A stretch of DNA of 64,000 nucleotides, taken from NCBI RefSeq assembly GCF_030704535.1, contig NC_081811.1, positions 1,685,501 through 1,749,500 of the forward strand. The letters run 5' to 3'. Shown here in pieces: positions 22,325 to 35,800 of this stretch. Below the pieces are notes generated by a model, which was not told where the DNA came from, did not search any database, and saw only the letters and a list, made by a program, of their open reading frames with translations. Both the position numbers and the translations under genes were made by a program. Every line of letters starts with the position of its first letter. Positions within the stretch are counted from its first letter, which is position 1. This stretch comes from Vitis vinifera. Lineage: Eukaryota; Streptophyta; Magnoliopsida; Vitales; Vitaceae.

Positions 22325-24449
22325 TGTAGACCCCCTAGTTGGCGGGAGAGGGAGGAGAAAAATATTTTATTTTCTAGGGGAGTGGGTGAGATTGGAAGTG
22401 ATGGAGAGGACGGGAAGCAGCGGGAGATTTAAGGGGGGAAAAATCTGGAAAAAAAAAGGAGAGGGGGCAGCAGCTAAAAAAAAAAAGGGAGGAGGAGAGG
22501 AAAAGAGAGTTTTTTTTGGCAAAGAAGGGGGAACGCGGGCAGCAGCGTTTTTTTTCTTTTGGGGGAGGGGTGCAGAAAAAAAAGGAGAACAGAGAGAGCA
22601 GCTGAAGAACAAAAATCTGAGATCTCGCTGGCAGCGGCCTCCCGTAATCCCTGGTAAGTCATTTTCATTTTTTTGTAAATTTTCGAAACTGAGCAACAGT
22701 ATGTCGAGTTTTGTTGGCTTTGATTGCTGAAGTAATTGGGGATTTTTGTTTGGCTGTCTTCAAAGTTTAGGAAAGAAAGAGAAAATAAATTTATTTGGAA
22801 CATTGCAATGGTTTGTCAAGGGTTTATAGGCTGATGATATGTTTTTTTTAGTGGCTCCAAAATTTCTGCAGCTAAGTTGTTAATTTGGAGACACGTTTGT
22901 TGTGTTGTTGTTCATGTGGAATGTTGTGAGCTCATAAGGGTTAATGTTGATGTGTAAATCTATCTTATTTACTGATCTTCGGTTTTCTTTTAATGGATTT
23001 AAATAAGCTAAACCAGTAGAAATTAAAATGGGTATCCATAACCAGTCAAACCAAGAAATTTCAACATTGCTTCAGAAAATCCGAAAGTGGGCTTCTCTAC
23101 TGTGAAGGTCTCAAAGTCCAACATATCTTAATGGGAATGAGAAGCTTTTGGAGGATTTGATGCTAGCTGCCCGAGAATGGTGACCCGTAGGCCTACTAAA
23201 TACAAATAACATTAATTTATGTGATGGGAATGAAAATATCACAATGCAAATAGGCCCCACAAGTTCAATTCTCTCATATGCTTTTAGGTTTGGCTGCTAG
23301 TACCTTTTTAGCTCACTTTTCCAACTACAACTTACCACTTAGCACCTAGGTAACACGTTGCATGACAAGCTACCAACTACCATTCACCATTTTATTTATC
23401 TATTCCTTCATGTTTTAATATTAAAGTTAAATTCTCCCAAAATTCCTACTTCTTAATTTAATTTCTAATTCCAAAATCCCATTTTTTTACATTCACTTAA
23501 TCTTTATTATTTCCGATATTATTATTATTTTATTTATTTACTTTTCAAATTTTCAAATTCTTCAATTTAATTTCCAAAATTTCATTTCTTTCAAATTTAA
23601 TTTCCAAAATCCAATTTCTTTTAAATTTGATTTCCAAAATTCCGTTTCCGAAATTTAATTTTTAAAAAAAACTCCAATTTTCAAGTAATCTTCGGGACTC
23701 CAATTTTTCAAATGAATTTCAAAAATCCGACTTTCTCTCAAATAGCTTAATTCCATTCTGGTCTTCAAAACAATCTTCTGCTCCTCTGTTTTAAAAATGT
23801 GTTGAAATAAGCAAAGAATCAAATTTTGTAATTCTGAATAATGGAATTTACGGATTTGGTCCATGCAAAATAAACGGGCTTTGGTGGGGGCCCAACATGG
23901 GTGACTTTATGATTGATTGATCGATCGATTGATTTAATTGCCATGCATGATTGACTTTATTTTGCTCTATGACATGCTTGAAATTATTCCTTAATTGTGC
24001 GCTAACCTCACTTCTTGATAGCGCTTTATGGATCACTGCCCAGGTACGCATCCACACCCGCTCGGGTCATTTTCTGTACGCATGTTTAGATTCTCACATG
24101 TGCATGATCGTTCTGAGTATTCATTGATTCCCTCATCAATTACCATGATTGCTTCATTTTATTAGTAGAGACCCGACTTTAGGGACTTAGAGGGGTGTTA
24201 CGGTCTTTACCGTACCTTCCCGATAAGTAACCTGACCCCCGAACCCGATCCGGTTTTCATAGACCGCCTTTTCCAAAATAAGGAGTCACACTTAGGGTTT
24301 TCTTTCTTATTTTGTTTACCCTTTAAAAAATAAAACAAAAATAAGTGGCGACTCCAAGTCATTTTTTTTAACCAATTAAATCATTTTTCAAATAAAATTC
24401 GAGCTCACCATCGAGTGGGAAACGCATGAGCCGAAATGCGGGGTCCACA
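22325..24449 (+). repeat. 3' LTR, 2125 bp
   Basis: Same length and ends as the 5' LTR. Line-by-line reading shows a single substitution, at 24110 (G, against A at 13141). The target duplication AATGC follows at 24450-24454. Confidence 0.97.
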
Positions 24450-26214
24450 AATGCCAACATAATTTTTTTTTATTAAAATTGATAAATTATGAGATATAAT
24501 TTTTGTAGTAATTTTTTTTTACAAAATAATATATCTATCTGGTTTTTTTTCACTTTTATCATAATTTGAAAGATGGTAATAAAAATATGTCTTTAATTCT
24601 AAAGATCAATCGAGAATTACAAGTAACTTATAATTGAATGAATTTGTTGAAATGTGAAGATCGTGTGTGTAGCACTTCTGTCGTTTTTTTACTTATAAAA
24701 AGATTTTTGTTAAAAATATATATATATATATATATCACGCAAAATCGTTTTTACCAATCCAAATAAATCTCATCATCGAAATAAATTACCTCTTGTAATT
24801 AAATTTTGGAATTCCCTATGATTTAATTATTTAGTTTTTAAAAAATGGTTTATTAATTTTAAAACATATAATCATTACAAATAATAGAGAAATTAAAGTT
24901 AAAAAATATGCCATAATTTTTAATATTTCAACAAAATTCTAAATCTTAATCTCACTGGTACGAGGGAAAGTACTATCTCTAACTATAAATGATGATCCTT
25001 TAGGTAAAACTATAAAGAGGTTCTTCACTATTTTGAATATTTGAGCAATTTAAGGGGTTCAGAAAGAGGACACCTTGATATGAAAAACCTCTGAGTTAGC
25101 TTCAAAGCTTTGTCTAGCAATAATGCCAGGAATTGAGTTCACAAAGGGCACACTGCAGGGTAAATTCAGTGGGTAGATTGTTAATGCCAGACATTTTTAT
25201 GGTATAGGAATTCAGAGCATTTAATTTTTTTATCAACCTTTGAAGCATTGGAATAAAATCTAGTAATGAGGCATATGGGTGAATGCATTAATTGGTAAGT
25301 TCCCCATTTTAATTAGGAACAAAATTTATGGTACCATATCATATCAAAATTTAATCTAAGTCGTTTAAATATATGATAAATTTCGAATCTTTAAATAAGG
25401 GTATAAATATACGAGAGTATAGTACAAAGAAATATAACCAAAACAATGAGACCAATTTGACATTGATATATATATATATATATATGTCGTAGTTTTTGTT
25501 ACATTTTTTATATGGTATTAAAAAGACAGCATTCAAAATTTTTCATAAAATTTCAATTTCATATTATATGTTTAAAAACAAGTTCATTCTAGAGAAAATT
25601 GTGATAAGTTTATTTGATGATTATTTTCGAAAATGATTTTTTATTATTTATAATGGAAAGTCAGAAAAAACATGTTCGATAATTGAAAGTTATTTTTTTT
25701 GTTTTAAAAAATATAAATAAAGATAATTTTAAATAACGTATTTAATTATACAAAAATGTAGAAGAATTAAAAATGAAGTAATAGACATAAAATTTATTTA
25801 AAAAATATATTAAAAATAAGTTAAAATATTTTAAGCTCTCGAATTTTAAAAATGTTATAAAAAAACTATTTTTTAAAAACCGTTAACAAACATGTGTTAA
25901 ACAATTTCTTTGACGGTTTTCCAAAGTCATGTATATTTTTTACTGTCTCGAGTCAACATCTCATGGGATTTCCCAACACAAAATAATAATAATTCAGTAA
26001 AATCAGAGTCGGCCTAGATGGAAAATGAGGCAAACAGCAAGGGAGTCCACCCATTTCGCCATGTTCCCAGATCATTCACACGTGTGAGAGTCTCATTTTC
26101 TCTGCGTTTGTATCATATAGATTTTGATAAGATCTTGTCTCCTTTATTTTATTGAATCTCCCCTTCACCACTCCATCTCTCTCGTCCTTTTCTCCTTCAG
26201 CTGGAACCCCTCGG

Positions 26215-26347
<133 letters not shown>

Positions 26348-28894
26348 CTCCCTCCCTCTCTCCTTCCATTGACCTCTTGGTCTCCCCTTTCCCTTCATTC
26401 ACCTCTTCACTTTCCCGTACGACAGTGTCGGGGAAACACGATCTACACCCACAAGTCACGACCATGTAGATTAATTGGAAACGTTTTCTAAAATATTTTT
26501 AAGAATAAAAATAAAAATAAAAATATAAAAATATAAAAATATTTTTTTCTTATGACATATAAAATTTCAAACTACTGTCTATATTTTTAATTATTATTTA
26601 AAATACTATAAAAATAATAATATTTAAATTTTATTCTTATCAAAAAGTTTATGAGATGTCACATTGGAGCCTTTCTCGGTGACACATTGAAACTAACAGA
26701 GACAATTGTGACCAGGGGAAGCTAAGTATGAATCCAAGAAAAGCCTTGAGAGAGCAACAGTTAGGGATTTGGACAATCACTTGGAAAGTGGCATTGAGAT
26801 TCCATAGATGTAAGATCTGAGTACAAAATGGGAAAAAATTAAAATACTACTTCTGAAACCCACATGTTTGTTTCTTGGTCAATTGCACTCATCTTCCTCT
26901 GACTTCTGATTTTCAGTCTGATGAATCCTATTTTCTGTCTTTATTTTATTTTATTTTATTTGCTTTTATCTTAATTTTCAGAAATAATTTTCTAATGTTT
27001 TCTATTTATTCAAGAGCTTGAAAGATTTCCAATCTATTTTTTATATTTTTTTTAAAATGTCTTTTATCATATTATATATTTTAAATCTTTATTCATATTT
27101 ATATAGTTATTTTTTAAAACAATCTCTAAAAATAATTAAAGCATTCATAAAACATATTTTTTAAAATAATTCTTGAAAATTGTTTTTCTTATGAAATTAT
27201 CAAATATATTTTTGAATCTAGAAAAAAAAAACCTTTAATGTTTCATTGAAATACACTTCATGTTTTTTCTTCTTTAAAAAATAAAACTTATATATAAAAA
27301 GTAAAAATTTTCATATAGAAAAATATAATTAATTGGTTAAAAGGATGAAATAATTTTTATATTTGTAAATTTAACATCTTCCATGTTTTTACTTGAAAAA
27401 TAATTAATTTTTGGTATAAATATCCTTAATTATTTAGAGTATTTATATGTATATTTAAAATATATATATATATTTTTACAAAAAATGAATGATGACATTT
27501 TTGTTAAAATGTGATAAAAAAAAAATTATGGGGAGTTAGACTATTTGATTGTTTGATTTGAAAACAGTTTTATGTTTTTGAAAACAAAAAACTATTTTTA
27601 AAAATTTATAACATTATTTGATTGTTGTTATCTAAAAACAATGTTTAAAAACAAAATTAAATAGAAAATAAATAAGAGTTATTTTCACTAGTTTTTTTTT
27701 AAATAAAAGAAATTTTATTTTTTAACACGGTTTTTAAATTAAATAATAAAAAACAAATTTAGAAAATATAATCAAATAAATCTTTAAAATTTCAAAATTA
27801 GGTTTTCAATGACCCTTTTAATCAAATAACAAAAAAAAATTATAGATTATGTCCTTAAAAATTAATTATAAAAAAATTTAAAAATTAAGTTAGTGATTTT
27901 TTATAAACTAATGTGATAAAAATGTGAAAATAATAATAATAATAAAATATACAAACAATATGATCAAAATGTGAAAAAAAAAATTAAAGATATGAATAAG
28001 TTAATTAAAATAAAAATCATTATTAACTGCACAAATGGTTAAATATTAAACTTTGACAAGGTGCCTATTTACTAAAAAATAAAAATAAAAAATTGAGCAA
28101 AAACTTTAATGCTTGAACAAAAATGGTTTAACCCTTGTCTCCTATATGAGGACTGCAACCCCACAAAACCCTAACAGTGTCTCAATAATTAAATAAATAA
28201 TAATAAATAAACAGAAGACTGTAGGTACACATGCCTTGTGAAGGACCATGATTCGATGATTCTCGTGTGCAAGATTTAATCTTAATTTTTTTCATTTATT
28301 TAATATAAAGTTTTCATTGGACAGTCCACCCCTTTTTTTGGGCTCATTAATATATTTGATAATTATTTTTTTATTTATTTATTTTCACAATTTGACTTAG
28401 AAGTCAGAACTTGAAAGACCTCCTGGGTTACACACTGACCCAGCTGGATCTGAGTATGGCTGCGAATCTTGATTCAATAAATATTGTATGTTATTAATAT
28501 TAATTAGATTGAGTACCTTGACCAGTTGTTTATTTATTGATTTTTAATAAAATAAAATTAATTTTTATTCCAAAATTATTAATGCAGTCAATGCTTCTGA
28601 GTATATATATATATATCTTGCAACATGAAATAAACCACTACTTTTGTTTTATTTTGTTGTTTTTAATGTTTTTTTATTTAATTAATTTTAGAATTTATGC
28701 TACAAATAGCCGTGCACCAAAATCACTTTTTCCTTTTTTATAAACTATATTTGGTTCCCAAAAAAAAGTATTATGAAAAGAAAAAAAAAATCAAATTTAA
28801 TTTTATTACGAAAAAAGAAAAAAGAAAATCAATATAATTAAAATTAATTAAAAATTCATGTTTAAAATTTTATTTAATATTTATAGGATACTAA

Positions 28895-29915
28895 ATCAAA
28901 TAAATTTAAAGAAATATATAAAAATAATTTATTAACTTTAAATATATTTTTAATTTTCACATTTTTCGTCAAATTTTTTTGAAACCAAAGATAGCTTAAA
29001 ACTCATGCAAATATATATATGGTTATTATATAAATTTTTCTATCAAATCATGACCAAAAAAATCTTTGATAAATTTGACATTTAGAGTATAACACCCAAT
29101 TGAAAAATGGGTGAAAGTAAAAGAATGATTTTTATAATTTATCCCGTGTTAAATGAATAAATAAATAAGAATATTTGTTTTATTAAAAATCTAATATTTC
29201 ATCATTTTTTAGTTTTATTTTAACAAAAAAAATATCTTTATTGTTTTGTTTATAAAAATAATTATTATTTTTAAATATAATGTAAATATTTAAAATAATT
29301 AAAAATATTTATATTAAAAATTGAATATTCGTCTAATAAAAACATGGCTGCGAATAAATTATGGAAGTATTTAACCAATTATTTCTAGATAATAAAAAGA
29401 GACCCCACGCTTAAACACCCATTAATTAAATAAATTAAAAGAATAATATAAAAATAATTTATTAATTTTAAATCTATTTTTATTTCAATTTATTTTTTTC
29501 ACATTTTTTATCAAATTTTTCCAAAACAAATATAGCCTAAAACTCATGCAAATACATATATGGTTATTATATAAATTTTTCTATCAAATTATGGCCAAAA
29601 AATCTTTAATAAATTTGACGTTTAGAGTATAACACCTAATTGAAAAACAGGTGAAAGTAAAAGAAATGATTTTTATAATTTATTCCTTGTTAAATGAATA
29701 AATAGATAAAATGTTTGTTTGATTAAAAATGTATTTAGAAATCTAACTCTTTATCGTTTTTTAGTCTTATTTTAATAAAAAGAATACAGTTATTATTTAT
29801 TTATTTTAAAATATAATATAAATATTTATTATAATTAAGGACATTTATAGAAGTATTTAACCAATTATTTCTAGATAATAAAAAGAGACCCCCACAGTGA
29901 AACACCCATTAATGG
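28895..29915. repeat. Imperfect tandem duplication of a roughly 500-bp AT-rich unit
   Basis: Copy 1 (about 28895-29427) and copy 2 (about 29428-29915) share, in the same order, an AAATAATTTATTAA stretch, ACTCATGCAAATA, GGTTATTATATAAATTTTTC, TTAGAGTATAACACC, and near the end CAATTATTTCTAGATAATAA and GAAACACCCATTAAT or close forms. Divergence is moderate, so the duplication is old. No coding content. Confidence 0.8.
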
Positions 29916-30041
29916 GTCTTCATTTTCTGGTCTCGGTGGTCAAACTGGCCAAGAACACAGCCAATGTAAAGTACCCACCAGTGAATATCCGGTGCCACAC
30001 CTCCATATCACTCTGTACGCTTCATTTCTATAGCACATTTT

Positions 30042-30222
30042 CACGTGGCTACTTGCTATGGTAACTGGTAGGGGGGCATATTATACATATATATATATAT
30101 ATATACTGTGAGTTTAATATGAATGCGAAGGCACGAGACACCTGGGGTATAGGAGAGGTGATAGAGAGCTTTGTCATATATAGAGAGGACAAGCGAAAGG
30201 GACAGAGCTCTCGAGCACTTAA
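30042..30222 (+). promoter_or_regulatory. Promoter-like segment with G-box and TATA
   Basis: A G-box CACGTGG (30042-30048), a long TA run (about 30085-30105) and a second TATA-like CATATATAG (about 30175) precede an ATG in good context at 30225. Base composition here is clearly less AT-rich than the surroundings. It looks like a plant promoter, but no complete gene follows. Confidence 0.35.
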
Positions 30223-30224
30223 AA

Positions 30225-30422
30225 ATGGCTGCAAATGCGTTGGGAGATTCTCAGCGGGAAGGTCCACACGAAGTTTCTTCCTTCATTTCCAACGTGACTT
30301 TCCAAGTCGCCGACACACTCGTTTTCTCTCTTGAACTTTCTTTAATTCCTATGGGTGTAGTTGTTTTTGGTTTTCCATCACCCAAGTCCTTTGGAATTAC
30401 ATGTGTCCATCACTTAATTTAG
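30225..30422 (+). pseudogene. Possible orphan first exon or gene relic
   Basis: The ATG at 30225 (context AAAAATGGCTG) opens a 65-codon frame starting MAANALGDSQREG. The first 30-40 codons have coding-like composition, but the rest drifts into AT-rich, intron-like sequence and no further exon can be joined downstream. I do not recognise the protein. It may be exon 1 of an unannotated small gene, a truncated copy of a gene located elsewhere, or chance. Confidence 0.3.
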
Positions 30423-32526
30423 CTTAGAACTTTCCTGGGTCTTAACTATTTTGATTAAGTCCGAATTATTTAAGCTTCGGTTTTGGATGTTTGTAAATAA
30501 TGTGAAGGTGAAAATAATTCAATCGAGTAATTAATTTTGAATACGAAACTTCCCAATGACATTCAAAACTTCTTTTTAATGTTTCAGCTTTTATGAAGGC
30601 ATTGTTTGAATGTCTTACTACGATTGAAATGTGCCCTTTATGAATGATTTGAAGATTTAAGGCCTTTTGCTTAAAAATAATGTTTTAGGAATCTAAAAGT
30701 TACCCTTTTTTTTTTTCAAAAAAAAAAAAAGATTCTTTGCAATTTTAATCCCTCTAATTCTTTTATGATTTTGGTTTTGGTAGTTGGGTTTGAGACTTAC
30801 ATTGATGATGCTTGTAATGTCAGGAAATAGTTATTACTTGGCTTGAATTGTATACTCCTGTCAATAATTAAGGTTTGTCTGATTACTATTTTTTTAAAAT
30901 GTTTTGTCATACTTTATAAAATAAAAGTTTAAATATTTTGATTATTTAATATTTTAAAATATGTTTTAAATTTGAATTTTCATGCTTACTATTTTTATTT
31001 CTAATTATTTAACATGTTTATGTAATTGATTTTTTTAAATAATTTTTAAAAAATTATATCTAAAAATACTATGTTTTATGTTTTTGAAAATAGAATACCA
31101 AAAACAGCTTTGACTCATTTAATATTAAACTAATTAGAAGTTAAAAAATAAAAAATACACTTTTAAATCACACATTAAAAAGTTATTACGGACTACTTAC
31201 CACCCTCTCTAGGCACAAGGAAAAAAAAATGGAATTTAAGCCTAAAGACACTCATCTGGACTCACCAAATGTAAAAATTTTGTGTCATTGCTCGAGAAGA
31301 AGGACGGCCTGGATGAAGTAAATGCACAACTTGGGCCTCTGTTGGGCCTGTCTTGGGCCCAATCGTCGATTCTAGCTGGATGAAAGAATCCACTCATAAA
31401 CGTGATCTAGACCTCGGATCAAGCCAAACTTGAAGCGGCAACAACCTTCCTACATCCATTTGGCTTCAAATATATGACCACTCGAAAGCAAATGGCAAAT
31501 AGATGTGAAGGCTTACAAGTATTAAGAGAATGAATCCGGTTCTTTCTCTTGTGATCTACAATCACCCGTGATCTCCGATTTGAATGTCCTATTACTATTA
31601 ATGTAAATAAATTTCTCCATTTGTCTTCAAAAACTTCATATCATAGGTCTTTCTTGTTGCTATAAAACATAGAAATGTTTTGGGAACATGTAAATAATGT
31701 ATAAGTGTGTAATACATTTAAGAATAATATGTCCAAAAAACGGTTTTATATTTAAATTATCAAACAAAAATTTGTTATTATGAAAACGGCTTTTAATAAA
31801 AATTCTTAAAAATATATTTTTGATAACTATTTTTTTAAACATTCTTAAACAAACTTGATACCGCATGGTACACTAATCATAAATACAACAAAACATGCTA
31901 TAAACACTCAAACAAAAAAGCTTTTCGTGACAACGGGCACCTATTGTTTTTTGAAATAAATTTTATTTTAAAATTCAAATATAGATTTTTTTTTCCTAAT
32001 TATATTAATAGACATCATGAACTTATATAACATTAAAGTTCCAAATTAATTTTTCATATTTATAATTGTTTACTTTTAGTAGCACATCAAATTTGCATTT
32101 TAAAGATGATTATGTTTTCAAGGTAAATTTTCAAAAAGTCCTATTTAGTTTAAAAGTTGGTAAATGAAATTCCAAGTTGGAAAACTATTTTTGAAAAACA
32201 AATTTCAATTTTATTTTTTTAAAAAAGTTCTTAAAATGGTTTGCTTTTGATTTAAATCCAAGGGTTGGTGGTATTAACTCATTTGTGTCATAAACAAGAC
32301 ATATTTAGATTGCATTTGATAATGATTTTATAAAGCGTTTTTAAACTTTTTTATACTTGAAAACTTTTATCTTTTAAATATTAAAAAATGTAAAAACACT
32401 TATTAGAATTGTTACTAAAAGCACACTTATTATTATTATTATTAGTGACGGGATTGAGCGAAATATAAGAGATAGGAGAAACCAAGAACATAACTAAACA
32501 AAATTTAAAAAACTATTTTTTAAATT
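30423..32526. other. Intergenic, no gene recognised
   Basis: Mostly AT-rich. A less AT-rich island at about 31190-31620 (with CTTGGGCC repeated near 31335-31360) has no open frame of note and could be a repeat fragment. Nothing else was recognised. Confidence 0.5.
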
Positions 32527-32799
32527 TGACCACAAGTTCCCATAATCTGATAAATTATCATATTTTATAACATTCCCCTTTTGATGATCATAAGAATATG
32601 TCTCATTAAAACCTTACTATGAAAAACTCTAGTGAAGGAAAAAGAGTACAATATTCTTTTGGATTACTATAACTGCCTCGTTAAAAACCTTGTCAGTAAA
32701 ACTCAATGGGACAAAAACCTGGATGAAGGAAAAAAGAGTGCAGTACATCCATATTATCACTCTCCCCCTCGTGTAAATATGATTATGATTTTTCCAACA

Positions 32800-34570
32800 T
32801 TTCAAATGGTAGATCTCTCAATCTTCGCATTCCAATGTCATACTTTAACTTTTTCAACGTGGTCGAAGGTAACGCCTTTGTAAATAGATCTGCTAGATTA
32901 TTGCATGACTGAATTTGTTGAACATCAATCTCACCTTTCTTTTGGAGCTCATGAATATAGAAAAAGTTAGGGGAGATATTGTCACCTTTTATGAATCATC
33001 CTTTAATTTGTACAATACAAGCAACATTATCTTCATGTAACACGGTTGCATTGCCTCTGATAGAAGGTAGTCCACATGTTTCTTATATATGTTGAATCAT
33101 TGACCTTAGCCATACACATTCATGGCTTGCTTCGTGAATTGCAAGAATTTATGAATGATTTGAAGATGTGGCTACCATTGTTTGCTTGACTGATCTCTAA
33201 GATATTATCGTTCCACCATAAGTAAAGACATATCCCGTTTGAGATCGAGCTTTATGAGGATTTGAAAGATATCTTGCATATGCATACCCAATCATTTGTG
33301 ATTTTGATTATTTTGAATAATATAAACCCATGTCACTTGTTCCACGAATGTATCACAATATATGTTTAACCCCATTCCAATGCCTTTTAGTTGGGGCAGA
33401 ACTGTATCTTGCTATTAAGTTGATAGAAAACGTTATGTCTGGTATAGTACAATTTGCAAGATACATTAGTGCACCGATTGCACTGAGATATGATACTTCT
33501 AGACCAAGCGAATCTTTATTTTCTTTGTTTAGGACGAAATGGGTCTTTGTTCACTTCAAGTGAACAAACAACCACAGGGGAATTGACTGGATGTGATTTG
33601 TCCATATAAAATCGCTTTAATACTTTCTTTATATATGTCGATTGATGGACTAATATGCCATTTGAACAATGCTCGATCTACAAGCCGAGACAATATCTTG
33701 TTTTCCCTAAGTCTTTCATTCCAAATTCTTTCTTTAAATAATTGGCTGCTTTTGTGAGCTCTTCAGGAATTACTATAAGGTTTAAATCATTCACATACAC
33801 TGCAATTATTGTAAGCCCAAATTTTGATTTATTGATAAAAACACATGGGCAAATTGAATTATTCACATATCCTTCTTTTAACAAAACTCACTCAAACGAT
33901 TATACCACATACATCCAGATTGCTTTAATCCGTACAAAGACCTTTGTAGTTTGATTGAGTGCATGTTTCGAGGCTTTGGATTAGTTGCTTCAAGCAATTT
34001 GAATCCTTCAGGGATTTTCATATATATGTCAGTATCTATAGACCCATATAAATAGGTTGTAACAACATTCGTAAGACGCATATCTAGTCATTCAGAGACC
34101 GTTAAACTTATCAAGTATCGAAATGTGATTGCATCCATTATAGGGGTATAAGTTTCCTCATAGTCTATACCATGTCTTTAAGGGAAACCTTAAGCAACAA
34201 GTCGTGCTTTATATCTTATGATTTCATCATTCTCATTTCGTTTTTTCACAAAGACCCATTTATATCCAACAAGCTTTATGTTTCCAGGTGTTTGAACTAC
34301 AAGTCCAAATACCTCTCGTTTTGTTAACGAGTTTAGCTCTGTTTGGATTACTTATTTCCATTTTGGCCAATCTTTCATTTTTTGACATTCATTCACAGTT
34401 TGTGGTTCTTGATATTCATCACCTCTTATGATGTCCATAGCCACTTGGAATGCGAATATATTATCTATGATAATGTCACTACGGTCCTTTGTTTCTCCCG
34501 TGTGACTCATTGAGATCTCTTCAATTTTAGATACCGGTATTTGATCAACTTGTGCTTATTCAGGAGTTAA
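32800..34570 (-). pseudogene. Copia pol remnant (reverse transcriptase / RNase H)
   Basis: Conceptual minus-strand reading gives fragments typical of copia pol: KWVFVKKRNENDEIIRYKAR near 34170-34260, [16 protein letters not shown] near 33890-33950, and an RNase H tail with NLADLFTKALP near 32870-32900. Several in-frame stops and frameshifts interrupt it. The RT active-site motif YVDD reads YVND (about 33790), so the catalytic Asp is also lost. It cannot encode a functional polymerase. Confidence 0.85.
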
Positions 34571-34704
34571 CTGTTTGTTAAGTTGGGTTTCATTATTTGA
34601 CCCTTTCATATTTGTGAACTCTCCAGGAGTACTAAAATTTTCATATGTTGTACCTTTTCTTTTTGTAGGAATTAAATCATTTGAGCCAATAGGTCTACCA
34701 CGCT

Positions 34705-35800
34705 ATAATATATTCCATTATAACTTTTGGTTATATAAATTTCATAAAGTTGTACAAAACTGTTAGTTAACAATTTTGTTTTTTATAGCTTATTGCTATA
34801 AGAAAGTACATATTAACAACTTTGACATAACATTTGATTAGCACAAGGAATATTAATTTTCTTATTTTCATAACTTCGAGTTATGATTGATAATATTTAT
34901 ATAACTTCTGGTCATATAACAAAATTTAAAAAAATTATGTATCTTCTAGGTACATAGTTGTTCATTGACAATTTTGTTATACAAGATAATTAGAAATTGT
35001 ATGCATAGCTTATAGTTATGAAACAATTGTTAATAAAAATTGTTTTCCATAACTCTTGTTGTGAAAAATAAGCAAGTACGAAATAAATATTAAAAGTCAA
35101 TATTTTTCATAAATTTGAGTTATAATTATTTTGTTTAAACAATAAAATATTCAAATTTGTACATAACTTCAGACTATGAACTATTTATATATAACTTCTA
35201 GTTGCACAATATAATTAAAAGAAATTAAAAATTAGTATCTTTCATAACTTCAGACCATGATTATTTTGTCAAAACAATAAAATATTTAAATTTGTACATA
35301 ACTTAGGCTATGAACTATTCATTGGGTAGATTTGTGCATAGCTTCAGGCTATGAACTTTCATTATGTAGATTTGTACATAACTATAGGCTATGAACATTT
35401 ATTTATTTATATATTTTATAGCTTCTGGCTTTATAATATTATTTGATATAACATCCTATTATACCATATAATTAAAAATAAATAATTAGAGATCATATAC
35501 ATAACTTCTGGTCATGTATCTGTAATTCTGTAATTTTTCCTCATAACTTCTTGTTATAAAAATTGCACATATTTTTCATAACTTCTGGTTATGAATTTAC
35601 CCCATAATTTATAATTTATCCCATAACTTCTTGTTATAGGGATTATACATATTTTTCATAACTTCTGGTTATGAATTTACCCTATAATTTATAATTTATC
35701 CCATAACTTCTAGTTATAGGGATTGTACACACTTTTCATAACTTTGATTATGATTTTATTTTATAATTTATAATTTATCTCATAATTTTTGGTTATAGGG
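34705..35800. repeat. Array of short imperfect palindromes (CATAACTTCTGGTTATG family)
   Basis: About 20 variants of a 15-17-base imperfect palindrome, CATAACTTCTGGTTATG at its clearest (around 35578 and 35658), recur every 30-70 bases. Some neighbouring pairs form larger units (35575-35640 and 35655-35720 are almost identical). The array fills the space between the right LTR and the pol remnant of the copia relic, that is, its leader side. Confidence 0.85.

Larger units (their letters stand above)
11356..24449 (+). mobile_element. Non-autonomous gag-only LTR retrotransposon (TR-GAG-like, Gypsy-type gag)
   Basis: A complete element of 13,094 bp flanked by the direct repeat AATGC (11351-11355 and 24450-24454). 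Both LTRs begin TGTAGACCCC and end GGGGTCCACA. Order: 5' LTR, primer site, 1.7-kb leader, intact gag, about 5.5 kb of non-coding repeat-rich sequence, polypurine tract, 3' LTR. I found no protease DSGA/DTGA, integrase, RT or RNase H motif in the internal region. Such elements must borrow pol from an autonomous relative. Only one LTR difference was seen by eye (A at 13141, G at 24110), so the insertion is recent. The gag type and primer site suggest the Tat/Ogre side of Gypsy, which is inference. Confidence 0.93.
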
